Assembly (NCBI GenBank): GCA_050954865.1
Contig: JBPBQN010000084.1
Coordinates: 1-41,438 of the forward strand
DNA: 41,438 nucleotides
Direction: 5' to 3'
From: Mucilaginibacter_A sp050954865
GTDB lineage: Bacteria > Bacteroidota > Bacteroidia > Sphingobacteriales > Sphingobacteriaceae
Below are positions 15,999 through 24,454 of the stretch, in pieces. The first letter of the stretch is position 1; every line of letters starts with the position of its first letter. The translations under genes were made by a program, and so were the position numbers. The notes under the pieces were generated by a model, which was not told the origin of the DNA, ran no database searches, and was given only the letters and a program-made list of their open reading frames with translations.

Positions 15999-17531
15999 GT
16001 GAAAACTTTACGATTAATTCTGGGCGATCAGCTAAACGGTAAGCATTCCTGGTTTCTGCAAAAAGAACCCGAAACCACTTATGTGCTGATGGAAATGATG
16101 CAGGAACAAACTTATGTGAAGCATCATATTCAAAAAATTCTATCTTTTTTTGGGGCGATGCGAAACTTTGCTTTTCTGTTAGAAAAGGCTGGCCATCAGG
16201 TGATTTATCTCAAACTGGATGATCTGGAAAATACGCAAACGCTAGCTGGCAATCTTCAAAAAATCATCGATAAAAACAGCATTAAGCGTTTTGAATATTT
16301 GCTTCCGGATGAATATCGGCTGGATCAGCAATTAAAAGATTTCTGTAAAAACCTCGAAATCGCTACGAGCGCTTACGATACCGAACATTTTTTTACCACG
16401 CGGGAAGAAGTCGGCGATTTTTTTTCCGGCAAAAAACAGCTGATTATGGAAAGTTTTTACCGGCACATGCGGCAAAAATATGATTTGCTGATGAACGGAA
16501 ACGAGCCTGCGGGCGGTTTGTGGAATTTTGATGTAGATAACCGCAACCGTTATGATCAAAAAGTTCCGCTGCCAGAACCGCTGGTTTTTGAGCATGATTT
16601 ATCAGAAATCCGCACGATGCTGGAAGCGATGCACGTGCCGTATTTTGGTAACGTGGTGGATAATAAAGTTGATTTGCCTTTATCCCGAAAAGAAGGTTTA
16701 AAGCTGATCGATTACTTCTGCCAGCATTTATTGCCGCATTTCGGCACGTATGAAGATGCGATGTTGCAGCAACATGCTTCGTTGTTTCATTCGCGTTTGT
16801 CGTTTGCGCTGAACGTAAAATTAATTTCGCCAAAAGAAGTAGTTAGCCAGGCAATTATACATTGGCAGCATCATCAAAAAGAAATCAGTTTACCACAAAT
16901 TGAAGGTTTTACACGGCAGATTTTAGGCTGGCGCGAATATATGCGCGGTTTATATTGGAACAAAATGCCGGAATTTAAAGTGAAAAACTTCTTCAGTCAT
17001 CAGGCAAAACTGCCAAAATGGTTCTGGGACAATGACACGAAAATGAACTGCCTTAAACATTGCATTGGCCAATCGCTGGATCTGGGCTGGGCGCATCACA
17101 TTCAACGACTGATGATCATCGGAAATTTTGCGCTGCTTTCGGGTAGTGATCCGGATGAGGTAGATGATTGGTATTTAGGTGTTTATGTAGATGCGATGCA
17201 ATGGGTTCAACTGCCCAATACGCGCGGCATGAGCCAGTTTGCCGACGGCGGAATAGTGGGCACAAAACCTTACGTGGCTTCGGCGGCTTACATCAACAAA
17301 ATGAGCGATTATTGCGGCAGCTGTTTTTACGACCGGAATAAAAAGTATGGCGAAAAAGCTTGTCCGTACAACAGTTTGTACTGGGATTTTTTCGCCCGGA
17401 ATGAACATTTACTTTCCGGCAACCAGCGTTTAAAAATGATTTACGGCAATTTGCATCGCCTAAAACCTGATGATCTGGAAAAGATTTTAGAGCAGGCTGC
17501 GGTATATAAAAATATGGTGGATACGTTATGA
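15999..17531 (+). CDS. iron-sulfur bacterial cryptochrome/(6-4) photolyase, PhrB type
   Basis: A 510-residue protein of the FeS-BCP family. It probably repairs (6-4) photoproducts using FAD, a lumazine-type antenna and a 4Fe-4S cluster. The start TLRLILGDQLNGKHSWFL is typical. The four cluster cysteines are visible at residues 351, 439, 442 and 455, each one more than the PhrB numbers I recall (350, 438, 441, 454). The FAD region contains RQILGWREYMRGLYW and the MQWVQLPNTRGMSQFADGG block. There is no ATG at the 5' end. GTG at 15999 is chosen, and TTG at 15996 is also possible. It is the last gene of the photolyase run. Confidence 0.93.
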   Translation: MKTLRLILGDQLNGKHSWFLQKEPETTYVLMEMMQEQTYVKHHIQKILSFFGAMRNFAFLLEKAGHQVIYLKLDDLENTQTLAGNLQKIIDKNSIKRFEYLLPDEYRLDQQLKDFCKNLEIATSAYDTEHFFTTREEVGDFFSGKKQLIMESFYRHMRQKYDLLMNGNEPAGGLWNFDVDNRNRYDQKVPLPEPLVFEHDLSEIRTMLEAMHVPYFGNVVDNKVDLPLSRKEGLKLIDYFCQHLLPHFGTYEDAMLQQHASLFHSRLSFALNVKLISPKEVVSQAIIHWQHHQKEISLPQIEGFTRQILGWREYMRGLYWNKMPEFKVKNFFSHQAKLPKWFWDNDTKMNCLKHCIGQSLDLGWAHHIQRLMIIGNFALLSGSDPDEVDDWYLGVYVDAMQWVQLPNTRGMSQFADGGIVGTKPYVASAAYINKMSDYCGSCFYDRNKKYGEKACPYNSLYWDFFARNEHLLSGNQRLKMIYGNLHRLKPDDLEKILEQAAVYKNMVDTL

Positions 17532-17541
17532 TTTTTAGGTT

Positions 17542-17555
17542 GATAAAAGAAGCAT
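17542..17555 (+). repeat. 14-base motif copy, GAAG form
   Basis: Strict copy GATAAAAGAAGCAT with the TTTTTAGGTT lead, 10 bases after the photolyase stop. Confidence 0.85.
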
Positions 17556-17558
17556 ATC

Positions 17559-17604
17559 GTTTAAAACAGTATCCTGCTTAATCAACTTTGATACTGTTTT
17601 TACC
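17559..17604. repeat. inverted pair of ACAG motif copies
   Basis: A worn copy (17559-17572) faces a strict minus-strand copy (17591-17604). AAAACAGTATC pairs with GATACTGTTTT across about 18 bases, so the RNA could fold as a hairpin and serve as the photolyase terminator. Confidence 0.7.
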
Positions 17605-17724
17605 GATACTTTTTCGTCATCAGCAATAATTGGAAAAAAATCGTTTCACCAAAAATTACCCAAACACATTGTAAATAGCAGTAAATAAATCTATTTTGCT
17701 TTTCTTAAAGCAAACTTAAATGGG

Positions 17725-17752
17725 TTTGTTTCTCTATTAATTCTTACTTTTG
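17725..17752 (+). promoter_or_regulatory. sucA promoter, Bacteroidota type
   Basis: TACTTTTG (17745-17752) fits the -7 box TAnnTTTG, and TTTG at 17725-17728 lies 16 bases upstream of it. The ATG follows 25 bases after the box. The spacing is slightly shorter than the usual range. Confidence 0.65.
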
Positions 17753-17777
17753 TACTGTTTCACTGATTGGATTTTCC

Positions 17778-20594
17778 ATGAGCACTTTATCGTACCTAAA
17801 TAACGCTAATGCAGCGTATATAGATTCTCTTTATCAAAATTACAAACAAGACCTGGAATCGGTTGATTTTGGCTGGCAAAAGTTTTTTGAAGGCTTTGAT
17901 TTTGGCAAGTCGGACAAATCTGGCGCAGCAGCTACTGATCCAACGGTTCCTACAGATCAAACACATTTTTTGAAAGAAATCAATGTGTTGAATATGATCG
18001 ATGGTTATCGTACACGCGGTCATTTATTCACTAAAACCAACCCTGTTCGCGAGCGGCGCAAATACGTGCCGGGCAAAGAACTGGAAACTTTTGGTTTGAG
18101 TGATGCCGATTTAAACACCGTTTTTAATGCGGGCGTTGAAGTTGGTTTAGGACCGGCAAAACTGAGCGATATCCATGATTTGCTGGAGCAAACGTATTGC
18201 CAATCCATCGGTGCAGAATATCGTTACCTACGTGATCCGGATAAAATTGCTTGGTTTCAAGAACGCATGGAACGCAGCCGTAACACGCCCCATTTCTCTG
18301 TTGATGAAAAAAAACAGTTGTTAAAAAAACTGAATGAAGCTGTCGTTTTTGAAAGCTTTTTAGGCACAAAGTTTTTAGGTCAGAAACGGTTTTCGTTAGA
18401 AGGAGCAGAGTCTTTAATTCCGGCTTTGGATTCGGTAATCGAAAAAGGTTCCAAATTAGGTATCGAAGAGTTTGTGATCGGAATGGCTCACCGCGGCCGA
18501 TTGAACGTGTTGGTAAACATTCTGCGTAAAAGCTATAAAAGTATTTTTTCTGAATTTGAAGGAAAAGGCTTTGATGAAGAAGCTTCTTTCAGCGGAGATG
18601 TAAAATACCATTTGGGTTATTCTACCGATGTAGAAACTTCTAACGGAAAAACGGTACATCTTAGTCTGTGCCCAAATCCATCGCATTTGGAAGCTGTTGA
18701 TCCGGTTGTTGAAGGATTGACACGCTCAAAAATCGACTTCAAATACGGTGGCGATGATAAAAAAATTGCACCAATTTTAATTCATGGTGATGCTTCTGTT
18801 GCTGGACAAGGAATTATTTACGAAGTTTTGCAAATGTCAAAACTGGAAGGTTACCGTACCGGCGGAACCGTACATTTGGTGATCAACAACCAGATTGGTT
18901 TTACTACTAATTATAAAGATGCGCGTTCCAGCACGTATTGCACTGATATTGCTAAAACCGTTTTATCGCCGGTTTTCCACGTAAATGGTGATGATGTAGA
19001 GGCTTTAACCTACGCCATCAATCTGGCGATGGAATATCGTCAGGCTTTTCACAAAGATGTTTTTATTGATATTTTATGTTATCGCCGGTACGGACATAAC
19101 GAATCCGACGAGCCGAAATTTACACAACCGCTTTTATATAAAGCCATTGAAAGCCATCCAAATCCAAAAGAAATTTACAACCAGAAGCTGATTGCAGAAG
19201 GAAGTATCGATCCGGAACTGGCCAAACAAATGGAAAAAGATTTTCGTGCTTTGTTGCAGGAAGATTTAAATCAGGCAAAATCTGATGAAAAATTTACGGA
19301 AGTAAAACCAATGTTTGCCGGCGCCTGGAAAGGTTTGCGTTTGGCTATTGATAAAGATTTTTTAACTTCTCCTGATACTTCCGTAAGTGCAGAAGAATTT
19401 GAAATGATCGGTAAAAAAATTACTGAACTTCCGCAAGGCAAGCAGTTTTTCAAAAAGATTGAAAAACTTTTTGCTGATCGGCAGAAAATGGTGAACGAAA
19501 CCAAAACTTTTGATTGGGCAATGGGCGAGCTTTTAGCTTACGGAACATTGCTGAACGAAGGCCATTCGGTTCGTTTAAGCGGAGAAGATGTAAAACGCGG
19601 AACTTTTTCACACCGTCATGCTGTTTTAACTCTGGAAGATTCTGAGGAAGAATATGTGCCGTTGCGCAATATTTCTGATCAGCAGGCCGCATTTCATATT
19701 TACAATTCACATTTGTCGGAATATGGTGTTTTAGGTTTCGATTACGGTTATGCTTTGGCCAATCCAAATGCTTTAACGCTTTGGGAAGCGCAGTTTGGCG
19801 ATTTTGTAAACGGCGCGCAAATTATTACAGATCAATACATTGCAAGTGCAGAAACAAAATGGCAGCGTGGAAACGGTTTGGTGATGCTGTTGCCGCATGG
19901 TTATGAAGGACAAGGTCCGGAGCATTCATCCGCCAGGATTGAACGTTTTATGGAGCTTTGTGCCGATAATAATATACAAGTAGCGAATTGCACTACGCCG
20001 GCTAACTTTTTCCATATTTTGCGCCGTCAAATCGTAAATCAATACCGTAAGCCTTTGGTCATTTTCACCCCAAAAAGTTTGCTGCGGAACCCGAAATGTG
20101 TATCACCGATTGCGGATTTCACTGAAGGAAAATTTAATGAAGTTATTGATGATGCTTTTGTAAATGCAGAAGAAGTAAATCGCGTGTTGTTTTGCAGCGG
20201 AAAGATTTACTATGATTTGCTGGAAAAACAGCAGGTTGATCAGCGCAAAGATGTAGCGATTATCCGTTTGGAGCAATTGTATCCAACACCAATTTTGCAG
20301 ATGCAAAAAATCAAAGCAAAATATAGCAATGCCGAAAGTTGGGTTTGGGTGCAGGAAGAACCGGAAAATATGGGTGCATGGCCGTATTTGTGTCGTAAAT
20401 TGCGCCATACAGAGCTGGAGTTCGAACTGATTTCCCGCAACGAAAGCAGTAGCACGGCAACTGGTTATGCCAAACAACATGCCGCGCAGCAATTACACAT
20501 TGTAGGCAAAGCTTTTGAAGCACCTGCCGGCAAAGCGGTAAAACAAGAAGTAGAAGAAACCACAGCTAAAATGGCAAATGCCGGAGCTGATTAA
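17778..20594 (+). CDS. sucA: 2-oxoglutarate dehydrogenase E1 component
   Basis: A 938-residue thiamine-diphosphate enzyme that decarboxylates 2-oxoglutarate in the TCA cycle and passes the succinyl group to the lipoyl E2. The N-terminal E1 docking segment (YIDSLYQNYKQDLESVDFGW) is present. The thiamine-binding core has GMAHRGRLNVLVNIL, HGDASVAGQGIIYEVLQMS and VINNQIGFTT. The transketolase-like and C-terminal domains have EAQFGDFVNGAQIITDQYI, LPHGYEGQGPEHSSARIERF and the WVQEEPENMGAWPY block. Length is normal. The E2 gene follows after 24 bases, so this is a sucAB operon. E3 is not in this window. Confidence 0.97.
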   Translation: MSTLSYLNNANAAYIDSLYQNYKQDLESVDFGWQKFFEGFDFGKSDKSGAAATDPTVPTDQTHFLKEINVLNMIDGYRTRGHLFTKTNPVRERRKYVPGKELETFGLSDADLNTVFNAGVEVGLGPAKLSDIHDLLEQTYCQSIGAEYRYLRDPDKIAWFQERMERSRNTPHFSVDEKKQLLKKLNEAVVFESFLGTKFLGQKRFSLEGAESLIPALDSVIEKGSKLGIEEFVIGMAHRGRLNVLVNILRKSYKSIFSEFEGKGFDEEASFSGDVKYHLGYSTDVETSNGKTVHLSLCPNPSHLEAVDPVVEGLTRSKIDFKYGGDDKKIAPILIHGDASVAGQGIIYEVLQMSKLEGYRTGGTVHLVINNQIGFTTNYKDARSSTYCTDIAKTVLSPVFHVNGDDVEALTYAINLAMEYRQAFHKDVFIDILCYRRYGHNESDEPKFTQPLLYKAIESHPNPKEIYNQKLIAEGSIDPELAKQMEKDFRALLQEDLNQAKSDEKFTEVKPMFAGAWKGLRLAIDKDFLTSPDTSVSAEEFEMIGKKITELPQGKQFFKKIEKLFADRQKMVNETKTFDWAMGELLAYGTLLNEGHSVRLSGEDVKRGTFSHRHAVLTLEDSEEEYVPLRNISDQQAAFHIYNSHLSEYGVLGFDYGYALANPNALTLWEAQFGDFVNGAQIITDQYIASAETKWQRGNGLVMLLPHGYEGQGPEHSSARIERFMELCADNNIQVANCTTPANFFHILRRQIVNQYRKPLVIFTPKSLLRNPKCVSPIADFTEGKFNEVIDDAFVNAEEVNRVLFCSGKIYYDLLEKQQVDQRKDVAIIRLEQLYPTPILQMQKIKAKYSNAESWVWVQEEPENMGAWPYLCRKLRHTELEFELISRNESSSTATGYAKQHAAQQLHIVGKAFEAPAGKAVKQEVEETTAKMANAGAD

Positions 20595-20618
20595 TCCTGA
20601 AATATAGTTTATAAAAAT

Positions 20619-22190
20619 ATGAGTTTAGAGATCAAAGTTCCGCCGGTTGGTGAATCCATTTCTGAAGTAACCTTATCAAATTGGGTAAAAAATGATGGTG
20701 ACCATGTAGAAATGGATGACGTTATTGCCGAGCTGGAATCAGACAAAGCTACTTTTGAACTAACTGCCGAAGCTGCCGGAACACTTAGAACTGCTGCTAA
20801 AGAAGGTGATGTTTTGTCGATTGGCGCGGTGGTTTGCAGCATTGAATCTGGTGAGGCTGAACCTGCACAAACAGAAAAAGCACCGGTAAAAGAAGTATCG
20901 TCAACTATAGAACCGGTTGGTGGAGACGCACCGAAAGCAGCCACTGCACCGGTTGCACAGGAACTGGAAATCAGGATTCCGGCTGTTGGCGAATCTATTC
21001 AGGAAGTTACTTTAACGAAATGGATGAAAAAAGATGGCGACCAGATTATAATGGACGAGCCGCTTGCTGAACTGGAATCTGACAAAGCAACCTTTGAACT
21101 CAATGCTGAAAGTGACGGAATATTGTCCATCATCGCTCAAGAAGGTGATGTGGTAATTATTGGCGCATTGGTTGGCAAAATTGCCGCAAGTGCCGGTGCT
21201 GCGCAAACAGAAAAAATACCGGTAAAAGAAGTATCAGAAAAAGCGGAAATTTCTGCCGGCGCTGATCAGCCTAAAACTTATGCTTCCGGCGTGCCTTCGC
21301 CAGCGGCAGCAAAAATTTTAGCTGAAAAAGGTGTTGATCCAACATCTGTAAATGGAAATGGCGTTAACGGAAGAATTACCAAAGATGATGCTGTAAAAGC
21401 ACAAGCAACACAACCGATTGCAAAAGCAGAAAGTAAACCAGCGACTCCTGCAAAACCAGCACCTGCATCGCAACCTGCTGTTACCGGAAGCCGGAATGAG
21501 CGTCGTGAAAAAATGTCTTCGTTGCGCAAAACCGTAGCAAAACGTTTGGTAGCGGTTAAAAATGAGACGGCCATGCTGACTACTTTTAACGAAGTAGATA
21601 TGCAGCCAATTATGGAACTTCGCGCCAAATATAAAGACAAATTCAAAGAAAAATACCAAGTTGGCTTAGGTTTTATGTCGTTTTTTACCAAAGCAGTTAC
21701 TGAAGCTTTGAAAGACTGGCCAGCTGTTGGTGCACGCATTGAAGGTGAAGAAGTAGTTTACAGCGATTATGCTGATATTTCCATTGCTGTTTCTGCACCA
21801 AAAGGTTTGGTTGTGCCAATCATTCGCAATGCAGATGCGATGAGTTTGGCAGAAATTGAAAAAGCAATTGTTGCTTTGGCCGGAAAAGCCCGCGAAAATA
21901 AGCTGACCATCGACGAGATGACTGGCGGAACTTTCACCATCACTAATGGTGGCGTTTTTGGTTCGATGTTATCAACGCCAATCATTAATTCTCCGCAATC
22001 GGCTATTTTAGGAATGCACAACATTATTGAGCGTCCGGTTGCTGTAAATGGACAAGTGGTTATTCGCCCGATGATGTATTTGGCTTTATCTTATGATCAC
22101 CGGATTGTTGACGGGCGGGAATCTGTAAGTTTCCTGGTTCGTGTAAAACAATTGTTGGAAGATCCAGCCAGATTATTATTAGGCGTATAA
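20619..22190 (+). CDS. sucB: dihydrolipoyllysine succinyltransferase (E2) with two lipoyl domains
   Basis: A 523-residue E2 of the 2-oxoglutarate dehydrogenase complex. It has two lipoyl domains with the lysines at 43 and 156, both in ELESDKATFEL. Next are a peripheral-subunit binding domain (about 221-258, ending GRITKDDAV), an Ala/Pro-rich linker, and a catalytic core from about 288 with His494 and Asp498 in SYDHRIVDG. E. coli SucB has a single lipoyl domain, so a duplication is likely. Each lipoyl domain is followed by nearly the same linker (TEKxPVKEVS), and each linker's DNA contains a strict 14-base motif copy (20885-20898 and 21221-21234). The core type fits succinyltransferase given the sucA neighbour. 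Confidence 0.95.
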   Translation: MSLEIKVPPVGESISEVTLSNWVKNDGDHVEMDDVIAELESDKATFELTAEAAGTLRTAAKEGDVLSIGAVVCSIESGEAEPAQTEKAPVKEVSSTIEPVGGDAPKAATAPVAQELEIRIPAVGESIQEVTLTKWMKKDGDQIIMDEPLAELESDKATFELNAESDGILSIIAQEGDVVIIGALVGKIAASAGAAQTEKIPVKEVSEKAEISAGADQPKTYASGVPSPAAAKILAEKGVDPTSVNGNGVNGRITKDDAVKAQATQPIAKAESKPATPAKPAPASQPAVTGSRNERREKMSSLRKTVAKRLVAVKNETAMLTTFNEVDMQPIMELRAKYKDKFKEKYQVGLGFMSFFTKAVTEALKDWPAVGARIEGEEVVYSDYADISIAVSAPKGLVVPIIRNADAMSLAEIEKAIVALAGKARENKLTIDEMTGGTFTITNGGVFGSMLSTPIINSPQSAILGMHNIIERPVAVNGQVVIRPMMYLALSYDHRIVDGRESVSFLVRVKQLLEDPARLLLGV

Positions 22191-22198
22191 AAAACACC

Positions 22199-22212
22199 AA
22201 TAAAAGAAGTAT
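22199..22212 (+). repeat. 14-base motif copy, GAAG form, one change
   Basis: AATAAAAGAAGTAT nine bases after the E2 stop, between stop and terminator. Confidence 0.7.
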
Positions 22213-22216
22213 CAAC

Positions 22217-22242
22217 AAGGCTTGCATGTGCAGGCCTTTTTT
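22217..22242 (+). terminator. sucAB terminator hairpin
   Basis: AAGGCTTGCA pairs with TGCAGGCCTT (one G:U), followed by a T6 run. Confidence 0.75.
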
Positions 22243-22374
22243 AGTTAAATTGATTTTTAGGCAATCGATTGTTGATTTAATACGTAAAACAGATTACACT
22301 TGTAAAAAATAACGCAACTTTACCTGATAAACTATTTTTAATCCCTAAATTGTCGCCTTTAAACCTAAATTAGA

Positions 22375-24060
22375 ATGAATAGACTTCAAACTCCGGATTA
22401 CGCCGTATTCCTGATTTACTTTTTAATTGTAGCCTTATACGGCTGGTGGGTGTACCAACGTAAAAAAACCGCAATTGCCTCCTCCAAAGACTACTTTTTG
22501 GCCGAAGGCTCGCTCACCTGGTGGGCAATTGGGTCTTCGCTAATTGCTTCCAATATTTCTGCAGAACAATTTATCGGTATGAGCGGTTCCGGTTTTCAAA
22601 TGGGATTGGCTATTTCTTCCTATGAATTTATGGCTGCTTTAACACTCATAATTGTAGCTATATTTTTTATTCCGGTTTACCTCAAGAATAAAATCTTTAC
22701 GATGCCGCAATTCCTGCATCAGCGCTATAATGGTACCGTAGCAATGATTATGGCTATTTTCTGGCTGTTGCTGTACATTGTAGTTAATTTGATGTCCATT
22801 TTATATCTGGGTGCCCTGGCTATCAGCGGTATATCAGGTTTTAGTGTAGTATTGTGTATTGTATTGCTGGCTGTATTTTCTATCATTATTGCTTTAGGCG
22901 GAATGAAGGTTATTGGTTATACAGATGTAATTCAGGTTTTCTTTTTGATATTGGGTGGATTGGTTGCTTCTTATATTGCCCTAAATTTAGTGAGCGAAAA
23001 ATCTGGTACTACGGGTGTTTGGAATGGTCTGAAATTGCTAACTACCAACGCTAATGATCACTTCCACATGATTTTTCATAAGGATAATAAAAACTACATG
23101 GATTTGCCAGGTTTAAGTGTTTTGATCGGTGGTTTGTGGATCACCAACTTAAACTATTGGGGCTGTAACCAGTACATTACACAACGAGCTTTAGGTGCCG
23201 ATTTAAAAACAGCACGCGGTGGTTTGCTTTTTGCCGCTTTCCTTAAAATTTTGATGCCTGTTATTGTTGTTATTCCCGGAATTGCAGCTTATGTACTGTA
23301 TCAAAAAGGAATGTTTCATTCCGAAATGCTTACTTCAACCGGAGTTACAGATGTAAATAAAGCTTATCCTGCAATTTTAAACTTGTTGCCGGTTGGCGTA
23401 AAAGGCATTGCTTTTGCAGCTTTAACAGCAGCTATCGTTGCTTCTTTAGCCGGAAAAGTAAACAGTATTGCTACCATTTTTACGTTAGATATTTATAAGA
23501 AAGTAATCAAAACTGATGCAAGTGAAACCAACTTAGTTAATGTTGGTAAAATTGCTTTAATTGTAGCAATGGTTTTAGGCGTTATTTTATCTTTATTAGT
23601 TGGAGATAATTTAATGGGCGAAGGCAAACAAGGCTTTCAGTACATTCAGGAATATACAGGCTTTGTTTCTCCGGGTATTTTAGCCATGTTTTTAATGGGA
23701 TTTTTCTGGAAAAGGGCTACTTCAAATGCGGCTTTATTTGCAACCATCGGTGGATTTATATTTTCAGTAATTTTCAAATTCTTACCAAACTTTGCTGATT
23801 TGAGTTTCCTTGCTTCTACCGGATTTTCAAAAGCTAATGCATTAGGTGTTTATGAAATTCCTTTTCTTGACCGAATGGGTTTCGTCTTTATTCTTTGCAT
23901 GATCGGCATGTATATCATCAGCATGATCGAAAACAGTAAAGGTTTAAGGCCAAATGGTTTGGAAGTAGATACCAAAATGTTCCGTGTTACACCAGCTTTT
24001 ACAGCTGGAAGTTTAATTATTTGCGGATTGCTGGTTGCTATTTATTCTATCTTCTGGTAA
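22375..24060 (+). CDS. sodium/sugar symporter, vSGLT-like
   Basis: A 561-residue inner-membrane transporter of the sodium:solute symporter family with about 14 hydrophobic segments. It is close to Vibrio SGLT in the sugar site. It has SLIASNISAEQFIGMSGSG with Asn60 and Gln65, Glu84 in SSYEFMAA, NLNYWGCNQYITQRALG, the Lys in FAAFLKILMP, and Gln in YIQEYTGFVSPGI. These match the galactose-contact residues of vSGLT as I recall them (N64, Q69, E88, N260, K294, Q428). It therefore probably imports glucose or galactose with sodium. The gene stands alone between two terminators, so no sugar operon refines the substrate. Confidence 0.92.
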   Translation: MNRLQTPDYAVFLIYFLIVALYGWWVYQRKKTAIASSKDYFLAEGSLTWWAIGSSLIASNISAEQFIGMSGSGFQMGLAISSYEFMAALTLIIVAIFFIPVYLKNKIFTMPQFLHQRYNGTVAMIMAIFWLLLYIVVNLMSILYLGALAISGISGFSVVLCIVLLAVFSIIIALGGMKVIGYTDVIQVFFLILGGLVASYIALNLVSEKSGTTGVWNGLKLLTTNANDHFHMIFHKDNKNYMDLPGLSVLIGGLWITNLNYWGCNQYITQRALGADLKTARGGLLFAAFLKILMPVIVVIPGIAAYVLYQKGMFHSEMLTSTGVTDVNKAYPAILNLLPVGVKGIAFAALTAAIVASLAGKVNSIATIFTLDIYKKVIKTDASETNLVNVGKIALIVAMVLGVILSLLVGDNLMGEGKQGFQYIQEYTGFVSPGILAMFLMGFFWKRATSNAALFATIGGFIFSVIFKFLPNFADLSFLASTGFSKANALGVYEIPFLDRMGFVFILCMIGMYIISMIENSKGLRPNGLEVDTKMFRVTPAFTAGSLIICGLLVAIYSIFW

Positions 24061-24081
24061 ATCAGCTAGTTATCTAAATAC

Positions 24082-24116
24082 AAAAGCCTTTTGATTTAGT
24101 TCAAAAGGCTTTTTTA
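24082..24116 (+). terminator. symporter terminator hairpin
   Basis: A 13-bp perfect stem AAAAGCCTTTTGA / TCAAAAGGCTTTT with loop TTTAGT and a T run. Confidence 0.9.
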
Positions 24117-24119
24117 TTG

Positions 24120-24133
24120 ATGCTGTTTTTATC
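24120..24133 (-). repeat. 14-base motif copy, ACAG form
   Basis: Strict copy GATAAAAACAGCAT directly after the symporter terminator, with the lead AAATTTATACC. Confidence 0.85.
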
Positions 24134-24430
24134 GGTATAAATTTAATGAGGAGCAAAGAAAATAAGATCGAGAAGCGGAGAACGAAATAACTATATGTTA
24201 AATTAATGTCAAACTAAGAGTTAAGAGCAACCGACTTTCCATCAACTATATCTCTGACCTTTTCTCGCTCTCCACTCTTTTTAAAACTACCTGACTTCCC
24301 AACTTTTATTTGGGCGTGCCCCTGCGGGTCGGGCTATCCGTTCCAAGTCCTCGTTCGTGCCTCACTCCGGGCCTTCCACTGCTATCCCTCACGCGAGCTG
24401 CACAACCGCTACACTTTGCTGTGTTTTAAC
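24134..24430. other. gene-free spacer holding the GC-rich repeat
   Basis: About 300 bases with no gene. The left part is AT-rich with no structure I can name. The right part holds the GC-rich repeat at 24312-24395. The spacer is bracketed by two same-orientation motif copies. Confidence 0.6.
24312..24395 (-). repeat. GC-rich interspersed repeat, copy A
   Basis: About 84 bp, far more GC-rich than its surroundings. Read on the minus strand it starts CGCGTGAGGGATAGCAGTGG, contains GGATAGCCCGAC and ends GGGCACGCCC. It matches copy B at 39540-39623 in the same order. A short hairpin near the end (CCC-GCA-GGG) corresponds to a different hairpin sequence in copy B. It is not coding. Confidence 0.85.
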
Positions 24431-24444
24431 ATGCTTCTTTTATC
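24431..24444 (-). repeat. 14-base motif copy, GAAG form
   Basis: Strict copy GATAAAAGAAGCAT 10 bases downstream of the stop of the secreted PKD protein gene. Confidence 0.85.
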
Positions 24445-24454
24445 CACTAAAAAA

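Noticed and set aside
24134..24300. Possible small RNA or hairpin from the GAGAAGCGGAGA and TCTCGCTCTCC stretches
   Set aside because: The two stretches pair poorly when aligned and there is no promoter or terminator around them.
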